Below, one piece after another: positions 34,101-44,268 of a stretch of 64,000 nucleotides of DNA. The position numbers and the translations under genes are program-made. The notes below the pieces were generated by a model. It was not told the origin of the DNA. It worked only from the letters and a program-made list of their open reading frames with translations, and did no database searches. This stretch comes from Echinometra lucunter. Lineage: Eukaryota; Echinodermata; Echinoidea; Camarodonta; Echinometridae. Numbering within the stretch: the first letter of the stretch is position 1; each line of letters opens with the position of its first letter. Where the stretch lies: contig CM057152.1 of assembly GCA_029962745.1 (NCBI GenBank), positions 21,015,310 to 21,079,309 of the forward strand, in the 5' to 3' direction.

Positions 34101-37100
34101 TTTGCAAGTGGAAACCTTCGAAGAGGTTTTCTTGTAGGACGAATACCCAGTAGTGGAAAAAGCCAAAGATATTATGTAATCCCTGTTTCTGTACCTTTCT
34201 TGTGTCATGTTCCCCCCTTTTTATTCTTGAATCTGTTTTTCATGTCCATTTTCACAAACAACAGAAGGCCGAGCAGATGGCATTGATAAAAAAAAGATTC
34301 ACTTTATATTTTTTACCTTGGAACTTCATCCACTGGTTATTAATTGTTCGAATACCGTAATGACAGGAAAGGCTTCTTCAACTTTCTTCCTTCTCTCCCT
34401 TCAGTCCCAACCACTGTTCCATATTTTCTCCATCTCTGCGTTTCCCTCAGACCTTGCATAATCCTATGTGTAATTGCAGGCAGCAGACAAAGAAATTTCA
34501 ATTCACATTGCCTGCCTCTGACAGTTTCTTCCAAGATGCCCTCCTTATATGGGATGGGGCTCAAGTCATAAGCACTTTTAGAGTTTGTTTGTCTCTCTGT
34601 CTGTGTTTATGATGTATGTCTCATTGTCACGTGCCAATGTTACTCATGAGCAAATAAATGTCAGGTGAGGAGGGAAAGTGACGAAAACGGGACATTTTGT
34701 GTGAGAGAAGGTGTCGAGAGATTTGGTATTTTATTGAAATATTCACAAGTAGACGAGGGGGATATTACGATCTTCGGATGAAAAGACTGGAGTTGGTAGA
34801 TGTTGTTTGGATAGACAAAATTTAAAGCAAAAACAGAATATACAGAAATCAAAAGGAATGCACTTTTGGATCTTTGTTCTTGATATTGAATATGTAAGTG
34901 CTCCAAGTATAGTCTGAAGGAAATTAATATTGCCTATATGCAGATATTAAGTAATCAAGATAAAAAAAAGGAAAACTTTGACAAATTTTGTGAGCTAGTT
35001 TGTTCACATAAAGCTTTCATATAAATTATATTTCAGTTAATTCTGAAAAGATTTAAGACACTTAAAAACGGCATGTATGTGTGTAATACCGGTCAGATCA
35101 TATCTTCTACATTTTTTTGGTTAGATATTGTGATGTCATACAGTTTGTATCATAATTAGCAAGTGTCACAATTTGTTATTTTGACATGCAGCATGCAAGT
35201 AAACAAAATAAAGAACTCCTTTAATTCTGCTCTTTTAAGCTTCATTAGGAAATCAGACATCAGAATCAATAGGGATATGAGTCCAATGAGCAATGACAAC
35301 TGTCCAGCTATTAAATCGGTTTGAAACCTCCAGGAAAAGGGAAAAGTCCAAGTAGGTTACGGAGACCATCTTAAAATAACACACAGCTGGAGACAGGAGT
35401 CGAAGTAAATTTATAGCAGCTTTCTCCCACTAACCCTTCACCTACTCACAGAGCTTGTAGTATGAAAACGGACTTTATTTAAAAAGCCTTTGCATCAGAA
35501 GTACTCTGAAGTTTGGGCAGATTTTTTAGAAAGAGAGAGAGAGAGAGAGAACATGTGCGCATGATGCTAAAAGTAAGGTTTTAATAGGAAGTCGTAAAGT
35601 TATCCTTATTATTCATTTTATTTAACCATTTAACCATTTAAGTTTTCTTCTTATTATAGTTGCTACTGTGAATAGTGCTTATCTGCAGTGCTGTCTGTTT
35701 AATTTGTTTACTTGAATAAGGAGACCTAAACATTTTGCTTGTTCTTATTTGTCTGTGAGTTAGAGAACAGTTGTAGTAGTTTTTTGACATTTTGAGTCAA
35801 CCCCTGTGCTAATGGAGTGACTTTGCATTGTGTAAATTCCTATGGGTGTTCATCTATTTCTTTGATTCTAGTTGTGACTGCAAGTTTTAAAAGAAGAAAC
35901 CATTGGTAAATTGCCAGAGAGGAATATTTTTTTTAAATACTTTATTGGTGCCTAATATTTGTTTTCAGTACATGTCCCAATCAAATTCTGGCATGACAGA
36001 TACAGAACCTACGATATATTGAGTGCAAACTAAATGAAAACAAATGGTTTCTACACAGGCGTAGGTCAATCCTCAGCCATAATTCCAACAGATTTTATTC
36101 CTTCAAACTGGGCAGGAAACTTTATGCTGTCACATCCAATTTATCTACAGAGGGGGGCCCCCCTCCTTTACTCTCTGGTACAAGGCTTGGTTTCTGTACT
36201 GGCTTCCGCCCCCTTCCACTGACTCACCTCCTCCTTGGTGGTTTCAGACCCCCTTATCTCCTACCCCCATCGGCCCGCAACTTTAACTTTGCCAATCAAA
36301 ACATGAACACCACCAAAGACAGAAGAGGAAAAGAATACTTTTTTATCAGAGAGAGAGAGAGAGAGAAAGAGGTGTAAATTTGAGCACTTAAAAATAACAG
36401 TATATAATGAAAGCTTGAATGTTTGAATGACAAAAAGTACAGAGAATAAATACCAACAATCACAAAATTTGGAGAACCATTAAAACAGCCAAATTGGAAT
36501 AAAGAGCGATTAATGATTATTTAAAAATGGCAAAAAACATTTGAATGGCTAGTACAGTAATATTAGATAGGAATTTGCTTTCACCTTTAAAAAGATAATA
36601 TTTATGTTGGTAATAGCATATATACTATTCCTCAAAATCATTGCATATATCTACCAGTATCTATAAAAGAAAATGGAAACTATGGAAACTATGGAAATGG
36701 ATCCTGGTATAATGATCCATAGAGAGGTTAATAAATAACTTGTTGGGTGGGTGAATAGATTTATAGATCTATAGATGCATGGTGCAGGATTGTAAAAGTA
36801 TGGTGGTCAGGATATTTCAAAAATAGATGCAAGGAGATGTGATGTAATAAATGGAAAGATGATTGGTATGATTTCATTAGCTATTTATGCAAGTTATGTC
36901 TACTTTGGAGACACCCTGTAGATCATGGCTTCTGCCAAATAATCAGATTTTCTACAATTTATATGATTTGCTTTTTGAGTTATAGACAAATAGATAAAAC
37001 AAGATTTTCAGACTAATGTAATAATGTTTGACAGGTCTCCATCCTACTTCTGAAGTTTGCTGACAAAATTTGACATTTGAACAGGATTCGGGAGACATTT

Positions 37101-37833
37101 TGTTTTGACTAGACCAACTGAATTATTGCAAATGCAACTGAGTTTTATTACAATCTTCAAGCTTCTTTGACGTTATTTTGACATGAGGAAATGTATCACT
37201 GCACAAAAATCTGTATGGCATCTGCTATTATTGTATCGGCTGAGAGACTACAATTTCCCTTTAGGGTGTTAGCTCTTAGGAAGATGATGTAAGCTGAAAC
37301 CATTCTGGCTTTTTAGGTAGGTGTTATTGCAGAATTCATGAAGAAAAAAACTTGCCAGGTATTTTACAAGAACTTGATTTATGGCAGATTCTTTTGTTCT
37401 AGTCACTGACCATGGATGATCTCGCTAGTACATCCATGCACTGAAATACCAAACAAATTTATTTCACACTTTATCCTGTTGCTGGGCATGAAGGCTTTAT
37501 TTGAGTGGGAGATTTAGATTCCCATAAATAGGAATTTTGACAGTTACGGGTGAATTTACCATCGCCGATAAGATCTCATTGACAGTTAATGATTGTTTTT
37601 AGAACCATTAGAAGCGTTTTGTTGAGAACTGATCCTGGTTTTCTTTGACAGTTCTTACCTCCCCACATCCCATGCGGAGTGTGTAAGTGTGGGAGGAGTT
37701 CAATTCCATGTGATATCAATGTGGTATTATTGATGCTGTTTACAGCAATGACTGTCCTTGTTGATATGATTTAGGTCTTGAATTGACGCATCAAGGATGA
37801 AAAGGGTGGAGATTGATGCCAGTCAAGAAGCTG

Positions 37834-37911
37834 TTAACCCAATGCCTACTGAATACTCCTATTCCCTAGGTTCGATACAGGGGCCACCCGTTCTAGTAGC
37901 TAGTGGGTTAA
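37834..37911 (-). mobile_element. TTAA mini-element, about 70 bp, copy 1
   Basis: TTAA at 37834-37837 and 37908-37911 flanks 37838-37907. The ends CCCAATGCCTACT and AGTAGCTAGTGGG are imperfect inverted repeats. In reverse orientation it shares GCCCCTGTAT and GAATTCAGTAG-like blocks with copies near 41639-41711 and 56836-56910. Too short to encode anything. Confidence 0.72.
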
Positions 37912-38843
37912 AAGTTCCTTGATGCAGTGGGTTGCTCAAAGAAAAGAAAAGTTGAATTTATTAACTAAAGCAAGATTGGGGAAATTTAATCATGAAAAGG
38001 AAGCTTTTGAATTTGTTGTTGATGATGTCTGTGTACATTTGTCGAAGTTGAGGAAGATTAGAAAATCTAGCTATTAAGGAAAAGAAGTAGATGAAATATT
38101 TGAGAAATGGAATAGATTTTAACTTCTAGGAAAGAATGATGATGAAAATTAATGAAAGACCCAACAAGGTAATCACATTTCTTCTTTCGTTTTTTGTTCT
38201 CAATGTTCGCTGTTAGCCTTGAACAGTTCTTCAGGGATGAAAATAACTGAGTCCATCTTTATTTGTTGATCCTGTGACGGAAGCACCAAGGTCACAGACT
38301 ATTATAGATTCTTCCTCTTGAGAAATTTCTCAAAAATATTGTAGGTGTGATGGTTATCAGTGATCTACAGAGCTTTGCCGGTGACATCGATCTGTCATCT
38401 CTGGTCATCCTATGTTGACCATCACATATTGACCATCTCCACTCCAGGATGACCATGTCTAGTGGGACAGATGCTATCTCCTTTAGTCCTGCCCTGTCAT
38501 ATTTTTGTATTTGTTCTCCAAATCAGTGACAATGCCCCCCAAAATCCTGGTCTAATTTGGCTCTTAAATCAAAGATTTTAAGCTGTATCATGGATGACAT
38601 GGTGTAAATTATGTTAATTAGCTATGTTATATAAACTGCAGCTAAACATTGGTAAATAGTAATATGTTTAAATAAGATAATAGAATGAAATAATTCTATT
38701 CTTCATTGTGTATTTGATGTGTAGGAATATTCAGATACTTTGATTGTAAGTTGGAAAAATTTTACATTACAGTAATCTGCTAAGTAAAAGTTTCTCAATT
38801 GGCCTAAATATTTTTTTTCCACTTGTTTTCTGTCTCTTTGCAG

Positions 38844-38879
38844 GATGACCTGAATACATATGGAGACCTTGTACTGGAG
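38844..38879 (+). CDS. PLEKHG: 36-nt exon: DH-PH linker / start of PH domain
   Basis: The acceptor is TTTGCAG|GAT and the donor CTGGAG|GTATGG. It is 36 bp, twelve codons, phase 0/0, encoding DDLNTYGDLVLE. PLEKHG1-3 proteins have the same pattern (D-L-x-x-Y-G-x-L-V-L-E) at the first PH beta strand. The exon is small and isolated between introns of 13.7 and 2.0 kb, but the family match makes it secure. Confidence 0.92.
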
Positions 38880-39699
38880 GTATGGTTTTAATCAGTCTTT
38901 CATTTTTGTATGATAAGCTATAGATTTGGCAGTGCCTACAGACAAAATTAAACTTCATTACTTACAGTGGAAACTGATTCCAGCAGATTGAATTATTGTC
39001 TACCAAATATGAAACAATGACACAGTCTTAAACAAGTCATATCAGTTTTTTAGGTTGCCTAAATATTGAACAAGCTGCTGAAAACTGGTTGGACTAGATT
39101 AATAATTTGATAAAAATGTTTTTGGACAAGATATACTAAGAATAGCTGCCCCACTTTTTTGTGAAAAAGGAATTGCTGAACTAGAAAATAATTAGATTAT
39201 TGGGGGTGGGATGGATACGAAGGGAAACAAGATATATTGTACAAACTGTTGAAGTCTTGCCCTTGAAGACACCTTACTTAAATGTCATTTTGTAAAAGTA
39301 AGAAAAAAAGGAGGATGACAGGGAAGAAGGGGGTAGGCTATCTGGGTGAAAAGGAGAAAATTTCGGAAATCTGCGGACTATGAAGAATATTTGAAGCTTC
39401 CTGGGGCGACACTGTTAGCAAGAGGTCTCCCCCTGTAAAACTATTTCTGGACGTAGATCTTGGACTTTTGCCACGATGGATTCCCTGATTAATGTCAGAC
39501 TTTTGTATTCATCCTCCATGTGTGCCTATGATCTTAATGGTTTAAAGATATCAGGATATATCATGTCTGCTGATTAATTGATATGACCTTTGTAGACAAG
39601 AGTAAAGAAAGAAATCAATAATTATATTGTATTTGTATATTTAAGTGTGCCTTGTTTTCCTGTCTTGCTGATGTATCAGGTGAAGGGTGGTCATATTCG

Positions 39700-39700
<1 letters not shown>

Positions 39701-39742
<42 letters not shown>
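39701..39742. repeat. Poly-G tract, 42 bases
   Basis: An uninterrupted run of G, followed by TAGAGGGG. Such a run can fold as a G-quadruplex and is a typical place for length errors in sequencing. Confidence 0.97.
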
Positions 39743-39743
<1 letters not shown>

Positions 39744-40639
39744 AGAGGGGTAGAAGGCATTGATTTCCAAAGCTTATGGAGGATTAATAATGTAGATAAT
39801 AAATCAGAGAGGGTGCTGATATGAATGAATATTGAAATAAATGTGAGAATTAAAAAAAAAAAAAAACCATCAAATGTGAGAAAATTTTTTTTAAAAATCG
39901 ATAAAAACATTGCTTGAGATGATATCGAGGGAGAATAGAGGAAGAAATAAGAGGAAAATAGGAATATGAAGAAGCAAGAAAGCAATATATCTACATTTTT
40001 ATAGATTAAAACCAGAACTGGCACTGATATTCCAACAAATGGATGGGATAGATTGATATGCCAATCAGTGAATGTATTGAGCCCAGACATGCTTTTTAAG
40101 TTGCCAAAGTTATTCAACAGGTCTCATTGACCTTATTCATATTGGATTTGATGATAATCCAACAAAGAGAACAATATATTCATTTAATTAGTTCTAACTC
40201 ATTCACTGGCCAATGATGAATTCATTTGATTTCTCCTTAATGAGGTCAAAGAATGTACAATTGAGGAAATAGCGACAGGATTGGCTAGTGCCTGGGTTTG
40301 TGCCAGAGCACAGTTTGGTTCGTTGATGATATTTGGGATGAGCTTGCATGTTCATTTGTTGTGATGATGGGATGTTCTAATATCATTATTTAAAATATAA
40401 ATAGTTGGGATGAGATATGAATTTCATTTATGGTCATATATTGTGCGTAATCACACTATGATATTGTTGGTAATAATGACATTTTGTGTATTTTGGAAAC
40501 TAAAATAGAAGAAGGAAATAAGTTTTCTCCTACATGTCTCTTACAAGACTGCTTTAAAAAATAACGAATTAGGAGAGGTGTTCAACAGGATGAGTGTTTC
40601 ACAGTACTGGTTTCAAAGGAATTAAGTTGTAAATTATGA

Positions 40640-40830
40640 GAGGTTCAAGATATTGAGCATAACAATATGATGTGCATGAACTTTAAGAGATGAAAAAACA
40701 CAAATTATGAGAGGTATTAGAGAGCGTTGTGTTTTAAACAATACCAGTGTTTAACAGAATTGAACTTTTAGATCATGAGAGGTTCTAGATATTGAGCATA
40801 ACAATATGATGTGCATGAACTTTATTGATG
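40640..40830. repeat. Direct duplication (spacing about 138 bp) just upstream of a PH exon
   Basis: AGGTTCAAGATATTGAGCAT… at about 40643 and AGGTTCTAGATATTGAGCAT… at about 40781 share about 45 bp with one visible mismatch. Both end in ATGTGCATGAACTTTA. The second copy lies within 45 bp of the acceptor at 40866, so it may hold the branch point region. Confidence 0.85.
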
Positions 40831-40866
40831 TTTTTTCAACTTTCATTTTTTCCTCTGTGTTAACAG

Positions 40867-40986
40867 GGCATGATGCGGATGCATGGAGCGCGAGGTGACC
40901 GGTTCATCTATCTGTTTGAGAAAGCGCTACTCATCGGCAAGAAACATGAGAATACGAATCTCATCAGTATTAAGACGCAAATCACA
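40867..40986 (+). CDS. PLEKHG: PH-domain exon (strands 1-4)
   Basis: The acceptor is GTTAACAG|GGC and the donor ATCACA|GTAAGA. It is 120 bp, 40 codons, phase 0/0. It starts GMMRMHGARGDRFIYLFEKA and continues LLIGKKHENTNLISIKTQIT. 'R-F-I-Y-L-F-E-K-A-L-L-I-G-K-K' is the typical central PH strand pair of DH-PH GEFs (x-x-x-L-F-x-K-x-L-L-x-x-K-K). A G-rich run begins about 40 bp into the following intron. Confidence 0.95.
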
Positions 40987-41634
40987 GTAAGAAATGTTTC
41001 TAATGATCTAAGACCTAAAAGACAGAGGGGGAGTGGGGGGGGGGGGGGGGGGAGTTACCATAATGATTTACTTTTTTTTCTAGACAAGTCACTTAGTGCC
41101 TTATAGTATGGTGCTAATGGACAAAGGGGTATTTGATGTATTGAAATGCAACTAAATTGGCTTTAATAGTCCATACGTTTTCTTTGTATTTGTATTGAAG
41201 TGCAACTATATTGGCTTTTATAGTCCATAGGTTTTCTTTCTTATTAAATTTTGCTTTACAGTTCTAAAACCAACCCCCAGCGATGTTGACCAGATATTTT
41301 TGCTTTGTATTTGTAAAAGAAATATTCAGCACTTGGCAGACAAAAAAAGACTACTGATCATCTTAATTTATTTTAGAGGGCTTTTAAATTGAGGTGGTCT
41401 GCTGGACACCATCTAAAATTGGAATGTCTGCACAGACAGAAGAACAACAGGGCTACACCCAAAAAGGGATATCACTCACTTTCAACTGATTATAGTCTAG
41501 AAATTATACACTGCACATTCATTGTCTACTGTAGGACCAGGCGAAATAGTAATCTGTCTTCAGGATGTGGTGATTCCTCTTCATTACACTTTGCAATAGA
41601 TGGGTTTTGCCTAGAAATTCTTGGACTAAAGACA

Positions 41635-41715
41635 TTAACCCTCTGTATACAGGAACCGGATGGTCCCTGTATTAAAGTCTACGGGAAAATGAGAATTCAG
41701 TAGTCAACAGGTTAA
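41635..41715 (+). mobile_element. TTAA mini-element, copy 2 (73 bp)
   Basis: TTAA at 41635-41638 and 41712-41715 flanks 41639-41711. It shares GGTCCCTGTATTAAAGTCTA and GAATTCAGTAGTCAAC blocks with the copy at 56836-56910 (CCCCTGTATTAAGTCTATGG, GAATTCAATAGTCAGTGGG) and, reversed, with 37838-37907. Non-coding. Confidence 0.78.
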
Positions 41716-42469
41716 ACAGAAGTGTGCAGGAATGCAGTTCATAAAATCTTTTCATAGGAATGAGAATTTAATGTTACATGAAGAATTACACATTAAGAAA
41801 AAGCGCTTGGTATGAAAGTGAAAGATTTGATTTACAAATAAAGAGGAGTGTAAAGGGAATAAAGTGGTCATGAATATATTGGAACAAAGTATTTGAAGAG
41901 CCTTGCTGTTTTATTGATCTCCACTCTTCTCTGTGTGCATTTGGGTGCCATTTGCAGACAGATGAAGGTTAGTTTGCCCAGTAGATTTTTCTCCTCAATG
42001 TTCCGTGGGTTTGTTGACTGCAAGCTAAACATTTATGTCAATAGAACATTCCAGTGATGATTAGAAATTCCAATTTATAAAATTTGAGATCAGACTGTAT
42101 TAAAGGTGATGCATTTGTTCTTGACCAATGGAGATACTTGTATAGCTTGGTATTGGCTTGTTGTCATAGTAAACACACAAATTTACAGGAAAACTTGAAC
42201 ATTTTTACTGTCACACTAGTGTTTACAGTGATTAAGACCATTGATTCAATTTTCAGCTACTACAATTCTAGCCTAAATTAACTTGTAGATAAGCTAGTCA
42301 GGATGAGATCCTGCATAATAGAGAATTCAAAGTAACTGTGATTTTTTAAAGATTCATTCATTATTTTAAGCATTATATCATTATAATTCCAAATGATTTG
42401 ATTGGTACTGTTGAGATATCCCAGTACATGCAAAAGCTGTGTCTGTTTTTTAGTAGTAGTATTTCCTTA

Positions 42470-42824
42470 TAATGATAATAATAATAATAACAACAATAAC
42501 AACAACAACAACAACAACAACAACAATAGTCATTTACAATGCACAATACACAAAGAAGTACCATAGCGCTTACAAAGTAAACATCAAAAGTTAAAAATAA
42601 CAACAAAAAACTAGCTCTGTGGAAAAAAGGTAAGTCTTCAGTTGTCTTTTGAAAGTTGACAGAGTTTCTATTGCTCGGATGTAGGGTTTGAGATTGTTCC
42701 AAGCTCTTGTAAAGTCTCTGATCATATCATGGTATACATTCAGATGCCAGTACAGTCTTTCCCTACGTATACCCCAAGAGCAGCATTCCAGCAATATCTC
42801 CGAAACATTCCAGACATGAACCAT
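42470..42824 (-). mobile_element. LINE 3' fragment (L2/CR1-type reverse-transcriptase protein C terminus plus tail)
   Basis: Reading the minus strand, the stretch ending at 42591 encodes AWNNLKPYIRAIETL then STFKRQLKTYLF. This is the conserved C-terminal motif (W-N-x-L-P-x-x-I-R-x-x-x-x-L-x-x-F-K-x-x-L-K-x-x-L-F) of ORF2 in L2/CR1/Rex-like LINEs. Downstream follow a short 3' UTR with AAGCGCTATGGTAC and a TTG/TTA microsatellite tail (42476-42530 on the + strand as CAA/TAA), also typical. The fragment is 5'-truncated, without RT or endonuclease domains. Confidence 0.82.
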
Positions 42825-43460
42825 GTTTACCCTCCGGAATATTTGTTTGACTTTGGGGTAATGTTGACTCAGTCAGTATGAAGAGGGAAGTATTTCAGAG
42901 ATCTTGTGAGGAGAGCTTCCCTCAGGCGTTAATAAGTATATAATTATCCGTCAAATCAAATAGAACTTGTAAGTTATTTGCAATTGTCGACAGCAGATAT
43001 TTTTGCCGGAGGCTGTGATGCTCCTTCTCAGTTGAGCTGTTTTGAGATTGCAGTATATCTTATGATTGGTCATTCCTGTTAAAAGGACCATCTGTCATTT
43101 TCAAAATCTAAGAAAAGAACTATATTTTTTGTTCTTTCAAAAAAATTTTTTAACAGCAAGAAAAGGCAGTGTCTCGTTTCAAATTTGAGCATATTGTATG
43201 CTTGAATTTCATATGATCGGTAATTTTCAAGAATTTCTGAGAAATTCATGCTGCTTTTAATACAGCTTTCCAAATTTTGCTTTTGTAGTACCATGCATTC
43301 CAACATCATGTCAAGTTTTCTAAAGAACAAGAACAATCTACAATGGGCCAATTTTGTGAGGGGAAATTCTCAAATTAAAGTTTTGATTTAATTATCTTTG
43401 GATGTGTTGATAACCTGCTTTTCATTGTTTCACATCCCCTCTGTTTTGTTGTCACTACAG

Positions 43461-43556
43461 TGCGCCAACCTGATGCTAATAGAAAGCGTACCCAAAGAAC
43501 CCCTTGGCTTCAACGTGATTCCTTTTGATAACTCAGACTTACAGTACACCATTATT
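43461..43556 (+). CDS. PLEKHG: PH-domain exon (middle strands)
   Basis: The acceptor is CACTACAG|TGC and the donor ATTATT|GTAAGT. It is 96 bp, 32 codons, phase 0/0. It begins CANLMLIESVPKEPLGFNVI and continues PFDNSDLQYTII. The family has the pattern 'C-x-N-L-M-L-x-E-x-x-P-K-E-P-L-x-F' at this position, matched almost residue for residue. No frameshift or stop. Confidence 0.95.
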
Positions 43557-44156
43557 GTAAGTATGCATTCGGTTTCATAGCCAATTTCCAGTAATATTTC
43601 TTGGAAAAAGAACTACTGGATATTCATAGTATGCTACCTTCTGATAGCCTTGCTAATGTTTCTGTGGCTTTTATTATTTGTTTACTTCTCGAATGTCGTC
43701 TTTATCTATGTTTGCTATTGCTTATTGCTACTACTTCTACTATTTACCACAGTAATACTACCTTGGATAAAATTTATAGTTTTACCACTCCGTTTGCATG
43801 CAATAATACCTCTACAAAAGCTACCTCAGTTGCTGCAGCTGGGACTATCAGTAGTACTTTGACTGCCTTTTGTTCACTACCTCTACTGCATTGGTTTGAT
43901 GTGTGCTACTTCTATTGCATTATTATACATCGTCTGTTCGGAGCCAGAAGGGCACTAACTCATATCATTTTGTACAGATTGAACACCCTTCTGGTTCCAA
44001 TCAGGTGACATGCATTTGTACCATCTCCAGTACTTTTTCTTCTTATTACTGGTTCTCCATTGAAAGTGTTGATTGTCTTTCAGTTTTCATGTTATTTACC
44101 TACCTAGTTGATTTTTTTTTTTATATTGGGGTACTTGTCAATTTCCACCCGTCCAG
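43557..44156 (+). other. Intron (600 bp) with a small palindromic element
   Basis: T-rich with many short open frames but no coding signal. Contains the palindromic GCCAGAAGGGC element at about 43938-44003. The polypyrimidine tract before the next acceptor is weak and interrupted (TTTTTTTTTTATATTGGGG… then CCACCCGTCCAG). Confidence 0.75.
43938..44003. mobile_element. Small palindromic element (GCCAGAAGGGC family)
   Basis: GGAGCCAGAAGGGCACTAAC on the left pairs with GAACACCCTTCTGGTTCC on the right around a T-rich centre. The same fold-back is at 54008-54066 and inside each unit of the array at 8622-9340. About 65 bp, no coding capacity. Confidence 0.7.
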
Positions 44157-44268
44157 GCCAAATCTCAGGAGCAGAAGAAGCAGTGGACTCACGAAATAAA
44201 GAGACTTATCATTGAAAACTACCAGAGCAACATTCCTACCAAAGTCAAAGAACTCATCCTTGGTACAA
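44157..44268 (+). CDS. PLEKHG: PH-domain C-terminal helix exon
   Basis: The acceptor is CGTCCAG|GCC and the donor GGTACAA|GTAAGC. It is 112 bp, 37 codons plus one base. It starts AKSQEQKKQWTHEIKRLIIE and continues NYQSNIPTKVKELILGT. The tryptophan in the C-terminal alpha helix (QW), nearly invariant in PH domains, is present. 'L-I-I-E-N-x-x-x-x-I-P-x-K-x-K-x-x-I-L' is the PLEKHG extension after the PH domain. A competing GT at 44263 fits worse than GTAAGC at 44269. Confidence 0.94.

Larger units (their letters stand above)
25169..38843 (+). other. Largest intron (13.7 kb)
   Basis: Contents: a C run (25227-25258), a pogo/mariner-like element (26019-26193), a CT-rich tract (about 27862-28200), a piggyBac-like element copy 1 (29000-29408), GA repeats near 30254-30276, 35532-35550 and 36349-36370, an inverted-repeat fragment (31027-31179) and a roughly 70-bp TTAA mini-element (37838-37907). 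A minus-strand open frame at 26467-26724 is discussed as a finding. Long spans, for example 32000-35500 and 38000-38800, show nothing I can name. Confidence 0.75.
38880..40866 (+). other. Intron (2.0 kb) with a 42-base poly-G run
   Basis: Contains 42 consecutive G at 39701-39742, and a direct duplication just before the next exon: a block with TATTGAGCATAACAATATG at about 40643-40687 recurs at about 40781-40825. The Pro-rich open frame on the minus strand across the G run is an artefact. Confidence 0.82.
40987..43460 (+). other. Intron (2.5 kb) with a TTAA mini-element and a LINE tail
   Basis: Contents: a G run (about 41036-41052), a 54-bp tandem duplication (41138-41243: GTATTGAAATGCAACTA and GTATTGAAGTGCAACTA), a TTAA mini-element (41635-41715) and an L2/CR1-type LINE 3' end on the minus strand (about 42470-42824). 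The remaining span to 43460 has nothing recognised. Confidence 0.78.

Noticed and set aside
37838..37907. Possible tRNA because of GGTTCGATACAGGGGCC
   Set aside because: No acceptor stem or D-arm match; the sequence sits inside the TTAA mini-element, where the phrase is a chance likeness to a T-arm.
39641..40117. 158-residue minus-strand frame with a long proline run
   Set aside because: The prolines come from the 42-base poly-G; the rest is hydrophobic AT-rich translation without a recognisable domain.
43601..44199. Several overlapping + strand frames in the 600-bp intron
   Set aside because: Hydrophobic translations of T-rich DNA; the next true exon starts at 44157 in a different context.
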